Below are positions 22,579 to 32,782 of a stretch of DNA of 64,000 nt, in pieces. The stretch spans positions 2,108,001-2,172,000 of the forward strand of contig JAGTJL010000003.1 of the NCBI GenBank assembly GCA_020746875.1, given 5' to 3'. Made by a program: the position numbers and the translations under genes. Numbering within the stretch: the stretch's first letter is position 1; every line of letters begins with the position of its first letter. The stretch comes from Rhexocercosporidium sp. MPI-PUGE-AT-0058 (Eukaryota > Ascomycota > Leotiomycetes > Helotiales). Below the pieces are notes generated by a model. That model was not told the DNA's origin. It did not search any database and saw nothing but the letters and a program-made list of their open reading frames with translations.

Positions 22579-25500
22579 TTAGTTGGCCTCCGACTTCACC
22601 CACGGCAGCTCGTTGTGCTCGACCTTGATGCAAGTAAGGTAGTCGATGCCTACATCCTCGACAGAAAGCATGGAGTAGTTTGCGCAAACGGCCTTTACCT
22701 CCTTCTGAGCGAAGTCTTTCAATGTCTTCAAGTCCTCCTCGACTCCCTGGCGTTTCGACTTGGAGGATAGGTCCTTGGAACGGCAAGCTTCAACAGCATC
22801 AAGAACAAGAATTGTTGGCAAATATGTCTCGCCACCCTTGTAAAGCTCTCGATAGACTTTGCCACGAGCACACTTCTGGCCGTCTTCCGATGATTTGTTT
22901 GCCTTAGCCATGGATTTACCAAACCAATCTCTCCAGTACTGCTCGACAAACCATGCATCGAAGCTGTCTTTGTCCATGGGGCGCGAGAAAACTTCAACAC
23001 CTCGGATCACGTTCGAAAAGAGCGACCTATTGACATCTTCCTTCAATTTCACGAAGACATTGGTCTTCTGGACTATGAGATCAAGGACCGAGTCGAACAG
23101 CTCATCTAATTGCAAGGTTGGCCATGGCCAGTATGGGTGGTTTGCGACAATATGGAGGAGAGCCTCTTGGAATATTGGCGCCGATTCAAGATAAACTGAA
23201 AGTTGAATCCAGCGGGGTGGGTCTGCCATGACTGCCATGTAAAGCTCTCGGCCAAATAGCATCAACGCGCTGTTGACAAATGGGCGAATCAGGAGGACCG
23301 ATCCGTAAACACGAGCCACTTCTATTAAGAGCTCTGTCTGCTGAAGGGCAACGCCTATGTCCTGGTTGTCGATAACAGGGTGCCGGCCATAGTAGATGAG
23401 GAAGAGATTGTTGTAGGCAAGCAACAGCTCAGCACTGGGTTTATCTGTATCAGGAAGAGGAGCTTGGCTGTTCGCTGGGAAGGTGGGTACGGCCAGTACT
23501 TGAGCTGGAGCCGGAATGTCGGTGATTGTGGACTTTTCAGCATTACCAGAGGTACACTGGCTCTCCTGGATGGCAGGCGCTGGCACAGATTTGCTCTTTG
23601 TGGCTCTGGGCTGTGGACTACTTATTAGATTGGACTTATTGTGGTTCTCAGCTAACTTCTCCTTCGTGCCTGGAACTGGAGGTGCATGATGATTGTCCGT
23701 ACTGGAAGCTTGTTGACGAGTGAGTTGTGAGCTGATAAGCTTTGAGGACATATTTATATTCAAAATCTTGTCATCGGATGGGCCGTCTCCTTGTGGAAGA
23801 CTGGGGAGACTTGAACCACTAGGATTATCGCTAGCTGGCTTCTCACATCCATCTCGAGCATAGCCCGACCAGGCGACATTTTCTTCCGTTTGGGCCTTGT
23901 TGAATCCAGGGTAAATGGTCGATTCGACATGTCGCATCTCGATAGCCGTCTCTTTGGCACAGATTGGACCTTCGGTGCATTCTTGCTTTGCAAGGCCGGC
24001 TACGTCTGCAAAATCCTCCTCCTTCTTGGTGAATTTAGCATCGACTAGTTCAGCATGGTCGATTCCATTGATTTCCTCCACGACAACCACGAATTTGGCA
24101 CAAGAACCGACAGACCCGTCAGTATCTTCTTGCTTTGGAGGAGTGCCTATTTCTATAAAGTCCTCTTCTTTGGTGGGGACCACAGCATAGTCCAATTCAG
24201 CACGGTCGATTTCATTGATTCTTTCAATAGTGATAGCGGAAATAGTGCCAGAGCTTTCGCTCATGGTAACATCATCGGGCTTTTCTTGCTTGATGACTGG
24301 CGTCTCCTCCATAGCCTCGGTATGAAACGGTGTAGCAGATTCTTCTTGCTTAATGGTAGCCCCCCCTCGATAATTTGAGTGATGTCTGATTCTCGGATGT
24401 TTTCTTCCTTAGCGTCAGAGTCTTCAACAACTGGAATAAAAGCGGGACTTGGGACCGGTTCCTCTGTTGTAACAAGCTGCGTCTCCGTTGCCCCATTTGA
24501 ATCCCGGGCAACGGGGGCATCTGAAATTTGTACCAAAGCCACTTCATTATCCAGCATCTCCTGCCCGATGAAGGGATACTCTTTTAAAGCTGGAGCTGAA
24601 ACCAGCGTGGAAGATTCGTTATTTCGTGCAGGGAGCTGATCCTGTGCATTCGCACCAGGGTCTTCTCGTTTCATTTCTTCTGCAACCTCCAGACCACCCG
24701 CGCCGGTGCCTGCCATAGCAATGTTGCTATCAGGCTCTTGTGTGTCGGCAACTGTGTCGGCTTCAAAGAGTTTGCGAGGGGCCGAGATTGAGGGAGTTGC
24801 CTCAAGGGGGTTCTCCTCAAGAACTGGATCACGTAGATCTCCAAGTCCTCCGTACTCGCCACCACTGAGCGGTAGTTCAAAAGCCCGAGCCTTGATGGAC
24901 TCCTTGAACAGTGTTTGAGGAGAATGGTCGAGTTGAACCTCTGAATTTAGATCATCCTCAATCTCAATCGGGGCTGTTGTGGATTGCTTCAGTATTGGTA
25001 AATACTCAGTCTTTTTGGCGTATGTAAATGCCTATGAATACGTTAGCATCACTTGGGTTTTTCTCAAAAAATAATGAAAGGAGCTCTTGAAGCTTTGTAA
25101 ATATTGGAAGTTGGCAGTAACTCACGCTTCTGGCTAGTACATGCATCTTCATCTCCGGGCAGTATTTCAACTCGAACCTAGCCCACAGCATGCCTACAAC
25201 TGGATGATTGGCGGCAAGTACTGCATCTGGCTCGATCACGGCAAAGCTGTGACCCAGTAACTGTTCAAACCAGGATGATGCCCGTCCGAGAACGCTACCA
25301 TGGAGCTGATACATATACTTCGATTGCCCACTTCCAAGCTGGATGATCACGTCCCCATCACGAAATCTAGGGAAGCCAATGCCAGGTTTGTGTATTGGCT
25401 TAATGGCTATCTCCAAGATAGGCTGGGGCATGGCGTAGATCTCCTTCACGGATTCAGCTTTGGGCCTGATGAATCTTTCCACACTCTCATCATCCTCGAG

Positions 25501-25779
25501 GTCGACCACATGTCTTGTTGGAGGTTGATCTGACGACAGACTGGAGACCGAATTGGATCTTTTGGGCTGCTGGTTTCCTGTCTTGGCAATTGATTTCTTC
25601 TTGGCAGGTGGATCGTCAGTCTTTTCAAATTCTTCGACTTGCCGGCCCCGCTTGCCTGTCTTAGGCTTCACTGCATTTGCTTTGCCTGGATTCAACCTGA
25701 CTGTAACAGCTTTGCCTGCACTGGCTCTGCCTGTAGTCGCCTTGCTTGCATTGGCTTTGCCCTTTTTTGCGGGTGCCAT
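22579..25779 (-). CDS. BTB-domain protein, single gene with a frameshift
   Basis: Exon 1 is 25779-25126, then a 94-nt intron, then 25031 down to 22579. The N terminus is a basic Lys/Ala-rich repeat (about residues 1-50; KANASKATTGRASAGKA) and PPAKKKS, likely nuclear. A BTB/POZ fold starts near residue 145 (GDVIIQLGSGQSKYMYQLHG), so it may dimerise or act as a Cul3 adaptor. A long acidic linker carries repeated IKQE/KKEED-type motifs. The C terminus has a conserved-looking helical region (AYNNLFLIYYGRHPVIDNQD; ADPPRWIQLSVYLESAPIFQ) seen in other fungal BTB proteins of unknown function. The frame shifts once, at a run of seven G on the coding strand (24360-24366): upstream reads ITQIIEGG, downstream ATIKQEES. 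Five or eight G would restore one frame. It could be a sequencing error, a real mutation or slippage. Confidence 0.7.
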
Positions 25780-26822
25780 GTTGTTTCCTGTGTGGGAAAG
25801 TATGTGAGCTACCGATGAGTCGTTTGTGAGGATATTTCAAGGCGATTGGAAGCTCAGGGACAAAGCACAACGCTGTACTAAGTTTGAAGTCAGTAAATGA
25901 AGATCCAACGGATCCCGTGAAGCGGTCATAGAAGCAGAGGAATTGAAAGTGAGGAAGTCCAAAATAGGAATAGAGTTATTCTGCTTGGTCTTGGAAATAT
26001 GGGCAAAGTGAGCTCTTATTTGAAGAGGATCATGATCTCAAGATACTGGCGCTTGGGACCAACTTGAGAGCATGGTATGTGATAGGAGACTGGGAAGTTA
26101 CCTTGTTGTTTGTATGTGCTAATTTTGAGTATCTGTGTACTGCTATTGCGCGGTAGATCGAAAAGAGCAAAGTGTCGAGTGACTGTTGAAGCTGAATAAC
26201 CAATTGAGCAATGTAGGTTGGCTGTTGAAGTGGGAAAGCTGAAGGAGCAAAGAACTGCAAAGAAATAGATTCCAAAAGATAAAATTCTATTGCCAGAGGG
26301 ATGATTTCAGAGTGAGGGAGTGTGGAAGTGAGAGGAGGTGAAGAAGCTATGGAGTTGTTGTGTTGTGACAAGGCAGAAAATGGGAGAGCGAGTTGGAGGG
26401 GAATAAATTGTGTGGAGTGGAGCAAGAGGAGGCGCTAATTCAAGTTTTTCGGTCGGATATGTAACGCAAGTGAATTGAAATATGATGGAGATACTTGCTA
26501 TTGTGGCGTGGAGGGCAGGTGCGGGTTGACCTCTTTGTTGATAGCTAGAACGGGGGTGAAAGTTTAAGCGAGTGCCAAGGAAGGAGGATTGAATCCGCCC
26601 AGAAAAACAATGTGAGGCTCCTGAGTTCAGGTTGGAAGCTGAGTACGTCTTACAACTAGATTTGAAAAGGAAGACTGGTTTCTATGCTCGTCGTCTTACA
26701 CTCAGTACACCGATCTTCTAAAGTTCCAACTCCATTTTAAGACATTTTCCATCGCGGGAAAGGACTTCAAATTGCAGTGGTCGAATCACCACGATTAATA
26801 TCTAAATCCAAAATAGCTCACT
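25780..26822. other. Intergenic, BTB-gene promoter
   Basis: The upstream region of the BTB gene and the 3' flank of the amidohydrolase. A minus-strand frame at 26030-26425 is Ser/Leu-rich and looks like leader or chance, not a gene. Confidence 0.5.
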
Positions 26823-27843
26823 TCAAGCCACGGAAGCCTTAACCTTTAGCAACTTCTCCGCATTCTGATACGCAAACTTCTCAAAGTCCTCTTCACTCAT
26901 CAGCCCACTCTCCTTGATCACATCAATGAACTCCCTCCCCTTCTCATTGGGCGAGAATGGGTAATCAACACTGTAAAGCACATGATCGATAGAAGTCGTC
27001 TGTAATAGGCACGCAAGTGGTGGGAGCGAAAACATCCCAGAAGTCGTGATCCAGATGTTGTTCTGCCAGACCTCACGAAGCCCCCGTTTCTTTGCGCCCC
27101 ATCTTTCTGACACAGACACGCAGCGGTCGAGTTGGAAAGGAAGCATCTCCCCCATCTGGCCATCTTATCAGCGATAATCTCTACAAGATTAAAATGTTAG
27201 AAGCTCTTACATGCCCAATAACAATCTTCAGCCTCGGGTACCGATCAAAGAGCCCACTCGCAAACAGCCTCAAGATATGCAGTCCAGTCTCCGAATGCCA
27301 CCCCCACCCGAAAGCACTCAAAGCCAAAGCAATCTTATCGTCATAGTTACCCTTGTAATGCTCCAACATCTCCTCCGAGGCAAACGTCGGATGGATGTAG
27401 ATCGGAACATCCAGTTCCTCCGCCTTCTCAAAAATCGGCCAGAACTTCTCATCATCGTAGAATTGGCCATCGAGATGATTATCCACCAATGCTCCCAGAA
27501 ATCCCAGTTTGGTCACGCAGCGATCGAGTTCATTAGCTGCTGCTTTGGGGTCGATTACAGGCAGTAATGCAAACCCGGCGAAGCGAGTGGGGTTCTTGGA
27601 TATAGCAGCCGCGAGCTCATCGTTGGCTTCAATACATACATCTTTCGATGCATCGATCGGGCCATGCGATAGAACCTGTAGGGAAACATCCCCTTTCTCA
27701 AGATCCGTGATTCGCTCGGTACCGAGATCTGCGAGCTTAGAGACGATGTGCGGAGGAAACAACGCATACATATCGTCAGCTCCAGCCTTTTTGACGGCTG
27801 AGCGAGAAATGTAATGTTCTTCGAGGGTGATAAATGGAGTCAT
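26823..27843 (-). CDS. Amidohydrolase-2 family, probable aromatic acid decarboxylase
   Basis: 321 residues from exons 27843-27211 and 27155-26823, with a 55-nt intron. It belongs to the metal-dependent amidohydrolase-2 group that includes 2,3-dihydroxybenzoate and gamma-resorcylate decarboxylases. Metal and catalytic positions visible are Glu/His in MTPFITLEEHY, His in VPIYIHPTF, His in KIVIGHMGEMLPFQLDR (joined across the intron) and Asp in VLYSVDYPFSPNEKG. Length and motif order match the cytosolic non-oxidative decarboxylases of phenolic acids. The true substrate is unknown. An upstream in-frame ATG would add about 50 basic residues without family support, so 27843 is chosen. Confidence 0.88.
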
Positions 27844-28688
27844 TTTGTGAGTATGGTAGAAGCGCCAAGATGGGATTTGAAGTGAAGTGAACTGTGACTT
27901 TGTCGAATATATAATCTGGACATGGCGTGTGTAGCCGTGCCGCATTTTTACGTACGGTCCGGGACTGATAGCTCCGCCAAACCTTACCGGAGCCATGTTA
28001 ACACCGTTTCAACTTGGGAATAAGTTTGTGGAAGAAAGATAATTAAGGATATTCTATAGAATAAAGAAACTAAACTCAAAGTGTAGTCGATTGGAGAAGT
28101 GCTGCTTACTCCGTCTAAATACTGTTGCACACGGCCTCGCTCCGGACCGGCTCGGCAAAAGCTTCGACTTCGCTCCTAATACCATCTTAACTCCTAAACG
28201 GAGACCACCATCAACACTTGGAAGACCAAAACTTGGAAGTCAGACTTTTGGTTCTTTCTTTTCTTTTTAAAAACCACCTGCCATGTGACCGCTCGCCGCT
28301 AAGAAACATGCGTGTCAAGTATGAATTCGGTGGACTAGGTCGAGTGCTTACGGCAAGTATTGCATCCCATTCTCGTCTTGCGCGCAAGGTTCACAACCAA
28401 CTCGATGCCATTCTTCAACGCAATATCCTGCAGTTCTGAACAAAGACATCTCTCCTGAAGAGTCGCTATATCGAACTCACACTTCAGTTTCAATCTGATT
28501 CTTCGGAGATTGGATGGCAGATTATCGAACAGTTTCTCTCGATGGCCTCAGCGACGGACGTATCACACAGTATCATCAAAAAGATCTTTCAAGGGGAGGC
28601 AAAAGGAAGCTAAGAAAATTATAAATGCACTTTTCGTTGTAATCAAACTCGCCGGAAAGTCCGCACCCTCGAAAACATGCGCAGCTAG
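27844..28688. other. Intergenic, no intact gene
   Basis: The promoter of the amidohydrolase, then sequence leading into the F-box relic. 28380-28688 may contain its decayed 3' end on the minus strand (ELQDIALKNGIELVVNLAR is readable). Confidence 0.4.
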
Positions 28689-29914
28689 TTAGCCATTGTC
28701 TCTGAACATTGAGGCAGCTTTTCTGCGACATTCCGAAGCTCCACTGCTAGCTCTTTGGGTAAAATTTCGGGGTTGCTCAATCTTACCCGCATATCCAGGT
28801 TGCCCGAGCAGAATGTTGGCAGATACCTCGATCTTCCTCAGGACTTCAAATTCTGCTAGGGAACCGATCGGTCTATCGTCGAGTGGCCTGCCCATATCAT
28901 TCAAATTATTTTGGGTCACCCGAGTCGAAGTTATCAAGCAGCTTGTGCGTGAAGAAACTTGTGACTGATGAAAGAGCAAGATATGACAGAGTTTGATTAG
29001 GGTCAACACATGTCTATGGGAAGTTTATACTCACGCTGGAGACTGGGACTTTCTGTAGCTTGGCCACCGCAACGTTAACCGGCAAAGTTGTACCCTTGGC
29101 TAATTCTTACGAATATCTGATCTTCTCCTCGATGCCCCCTTTCTCCCTGATGTATCGATGCAAACCAGCACGAGTTTGAGAGCCGTTTGGGGTGATAAGG
29201 CAGGTTTCTCCTGTAATATCGTAACCCGGCGTAAGACTGTCTCCATGAACAGATATTGATGCCCGCCGCCAAAGTCAATCAAACCCATTTCCTTCAAATT
29301 CGGCAAGAGACAGACGAAGATTGCTGCGAGAGCATCCCAAGGACAATCCAGTACGAGTTTGATCCAACTTAGCCCGGAGTTAGCGTACTCGTCGGCAAGA
29401 TAATACACACGGGCAGCCACATCTATTAATATCGACTTTCTGTCACGGTTTAACGTGCGCAAACCAAGTTTTTCGGAGTTGCAAGCACTGTCAATCCTAA
29501 GTTATCATAGTCGTTAGCACTCGCTCAACCAGTGGATTCGCGAACAGCCATCAAATGCTATAAAGGAATTTCTCGAGTACTTACAGGCCTTGACATAGCG
29601 TCCGAAGTGAGGGCTCGGAGGACCGTATGAGTGATTAGGTGCAGAGCTTCAGGTTGAATAGTATCCGACGTAGAGTAGAGGAAAGACTCAGCGAATTCGT
29701 GAGATGTCTTGGATTCTAAAGAGAGAACAGCCAAGGTGGGAGTGACATCTACTTGACGGATGATATAGAGATACATCTCCTCAGGGAACTTCTGGCTGAT
29801 CGTAGTAGTTGAGGCTCCGTACTGAATACACGGCCAACGGAAAGGGCTGGGAAGGTGAACAGCTGCTTTCACAGTGGCACGTGGAGCAAGTCCACTGCCC
29901 TTGACGAATGCCAT
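28689..29914 (-). pseudogene. F-box-like protein, probably decayed
   Basis: The minus-strand frame 29914-29585 encodes an F-box-like segment (FPEEMYLYIIRQVDVTP, then LAVLSLESKTSHEFAESFLY), resembling fungal F-box/LRR proteins in SCF ubiquitin ligases. It ends at a good donor (GTAAGT). The following frames, 29462-29103 (LVLDCPWDALAAIFVCLLPN; LKEMGLIDFG) and about 28960-28689, look like LRR-type continuation. I could not join them in frame with GT-AG introns. Either the gene has decayed or my exon model is wrong. Called a relic with low confidence. Confidence 0.4.
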
Positions 29915-30527
29915 GTTTAACCATCTGAAGATTTATAATAATAGCAAATTCAGATTACAGAGTCTAGCGCATCCCTTGAGATGCATGTTACTTTCATTAC
30001 CTGTAGGAAGATATTGTAAACACCACATGGCAATGTCAAGTGAGACCGGGTCAGGCAGAGTACGTGGAAAGGACTAGCAAGCAATGGACTTCAGTTGACA
30101 TGTCCTGGATGTTTTGAATCTCAGTAGAATACTCAAGGTATGTTAGCGTTTTGAAAACCAAGACGTCTATTAACAATCAGGGGATAAGGGTGGTCACAAT
30201 AAAGTGTAACTCTATAGACAGGGAAATAAGACTTCACTGGCAAGTGTGGCAGCGTGGAATGCCGGGAAATCAAACATGCTTTATTATTAAGTACACTTCA
30301 GGTCATAAGTCAAGCAGGTAACATATGAATAGCAGTCAACAATGGCATTCATCAACTAAACAATACACATCTCCACCATCCCAGCACAATATCTACCTCT
30401 TTCCATGTTTTCGACCTTAGAGACAACCTCAATAAATACAACCACTCCATCAAACATGATTTCCTACCCCCTTACTCATCCTCACCATCTCCCCAAATAT
30501 TTACACCCCATAAAAGCGTGAAAGCAC
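29915..30527. other. Intergenic
   Basis: Nothing recognised beyond the flank of the F-box relic and the 3' flank of the small secreted protein gene. Confidence 0.5.
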
Positions 30528-31269
30528 CTAAGAAGTCGCGTCAAAAGAGACAGGAGTAGAATCCTGCCCCGCGGCCGCAGTATCAAGAGCAATATTGTTA
30601 GCAAGCTTCTTCTGCTCAGCTGCAAGATCTGAATCATCTCCACCCTGCGCAGCCTCGACTTGGATACCGAGGACCTCAGCAGTGAGCTTGAGGACCTTGT
30701 TCTCAATCTTGCCGTTCTATTCAAAGAATCTGTATCAGCAACGGTCCAAAATCTAAGCTCTATCTCAAGAGAAACAGAGATTAGGAAGTGCAAAAGAAAA
30801 GAAGAAGTCTCACCTGGAGAGCATCAGCAGCAGCTCCACTGGCAGCCTTAATAGCAGGGTTAAAAGCCTGGACTTCAGCATCCTCCGCTGCATCATGCAC
30901 ACCCTTGATGACCTTCAGGTCGGCGGCTGAGACGGAAGCTAGGTTGTTCATGTCGATGCCGGAGAAGATGGCGTTGGCTTTTGACTCGGCAGTTCCAGCT
31001 GTTGGGCCGGAGATCTGGAAGTCGTTGTAGGCCTGCGCGGAAAGAACGTCGCTACTAGCAGCGGCTGCGGCGGTAGCTTTTGATGCAACGGCTGTTTTGT
31101 GTATTAGTTTATATTCATTTTAATGGGTTTAGGGGGCCTGGGAAGTGAAAAGCAGCTTACCAGTACCGGAAGCAGTGCTGGAAGCCGCGGCATTCTCCTT
31201 CTTTGGGAGAGGAGAAGAAGCTACAAGGGCGAGGAGGGAGAAAGCAAGAATGGAGCTTGAGAATTGCAT
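30528..31269 (-). CDS. Small secreted protein, conserved fungal type
   Basis: 191 residues from exons 31269-31161, 31091-30814 and 30716-30528; introns 69 and 97 nt. A signal peptide (MQFSSSILAFSLLALVASS) is followed by an Ala/Ser-rich stretch and then a cysteine-free helical domain. The domain contains YNDFQISGPTAGTAESKANA and SVSAADLKVIKGVHDAAEDA, sequence typical of an uncharacterised family annotated as small secreted protein in many ascomycetes. No catalytic motif is visible. A surface-binding or effector-like role would be speculation. The gene has a clear promoter side with TATA-like elements upstream of 31500. Confidence 0.85.
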
Positions 31270-32782
31270 CTTGAAGATTTGGATTGGCCGAAAAAAGATC
31301 GTAAAAGTTGTAGGAAGAAAGGGTAGAAAGATTGTAGACTGAACAGAAAATTATAGACAATAGAATAAGTTTTGGGATGAACAGATCAACTGTCAAAAGA
31401 ATGTGATTGAGTAGAATGAGCTGAATGAAGGAGGACCTGAAGACTGGAGAGCGCGGCTAAAGAAGGAGAGGGACTTACTCTGCGAGCAGGAGGGGAGTTA
31501 TATACATGCAATATTGGCTCATGTTACCAGGGCACTTAGATAAAGGACTACTGTCTGGTGAGAAGAGGAGCAACTCCTCGGTCGACATCCAGAAACGGAA
31601 AACCTTCCGAATCGCATAACAGCCACGATTGGTTTGCCCGTCTCATCTTTCCCCTCTCACAGCTGACTCGTCCGTTGTCTCTCCCTTCAAGTCTAGCAGG
31701 CCAGGGTCAGCAGACCAGAGTGGTTCGAGAAGATCCATCTCCATCGCCCAGCCATCGCCCAGGCATGCCCAGATACACAAGCATCACGAAGCTTTCCTTA
31801 CGTACCCAGTCAGCGATCCGAGGGCACCGTGAAACCTCACATGAGGCAAACGCCCGCTCGACAAACTAGATAAGCGGTCGATCATACAGTAGCTCCTGCT
31901 AAGATGCGATGCGCCTCGCCTCACGTCCACATCTACGTCTGATCTGATCTGCGACTGGATCTTTGTAGACCAGCTTGGCAATGCTTGTCTACTGTAATCT
32001 CGGCAAGCTGGCCGGGCTCCTCATTTGATTCGGAGAAGATCTTGGAAAATGGGGTTTGCAGACTTGGTTGATGAGGTGGACGGAAGTGGGTTTGTGGAGT
32101 TTCAAAATCTTCAGATGAGAGGTTTCGTGAATCTGAAACTGCTCTGTAGACTCCACACTTTGAACAACAACTACATGCGGGAGAAAGATAAATGTGACGA
32201 GGACTGCGGACTTGCGGGCATCCTAACCATCTCATCAAAAATTGCAACCGGTACCGGACCACAATTTGACAATTATGGCACATGAAAGTTAAAGTTGATG
32301 CAACTGATGGCAAACTGGCGGGCCTAGCTCAGGGGGTTTCAACGTACTGGACAGCCCCCGTGTTGTGATTTGTATACTGTGGGAACGTACCGGGATTAAA
32401 TCAAACCTGGTGTGCGGAACGCATGAAGAAGATGCTGTTCGGTGATGGGCAGGGAGATCGCTCGAGTCAATGCGAGAGCTGTGTTGTTTCTGGATGCGTA
32501 CATTACGACGATCTTCGGGTTCGGTAGTCAGGACCGAGTATTTGAAGAAAGTCCGAGTCAAGGCAGCGAATCACTTCGATTTCACAAGGGACCAATTGTA
32601 TATGTAAGTATTTTTTATTTATTTTCAACTCGGAACATCTTCCGACGTAGTCAATCGGCCCTAAACCTGTTCATCCAAACGCCATAGAAACGCCTTTGCT
32701 TTTAATGCAGCTAAACAATTTAGCCGCTCATCGTATCTCATCACTCATCGATGCCACTATGCACAACTCCCTCTCCTCTCTC
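31270..32782. other. Intergenic, secreted-protein promoter
   Basis: 1.5 kb without a supported gene. Short open frames at 31558-32313 have no family resemblance. A tagctcaggggg string at 32323 imitates a tRNA A box but has no matching B box or cloverleaf. Confidence 0.5.

Noticed and set aside
26030..26425. Minus-strand 131-residue frame
   Set aside because: Low-complexity composition, in a promoter/leader region.
32319..32400. tagctcaggggg, tRNA A-box-like
   Set aside because: No B box or cloverleaf downstream.
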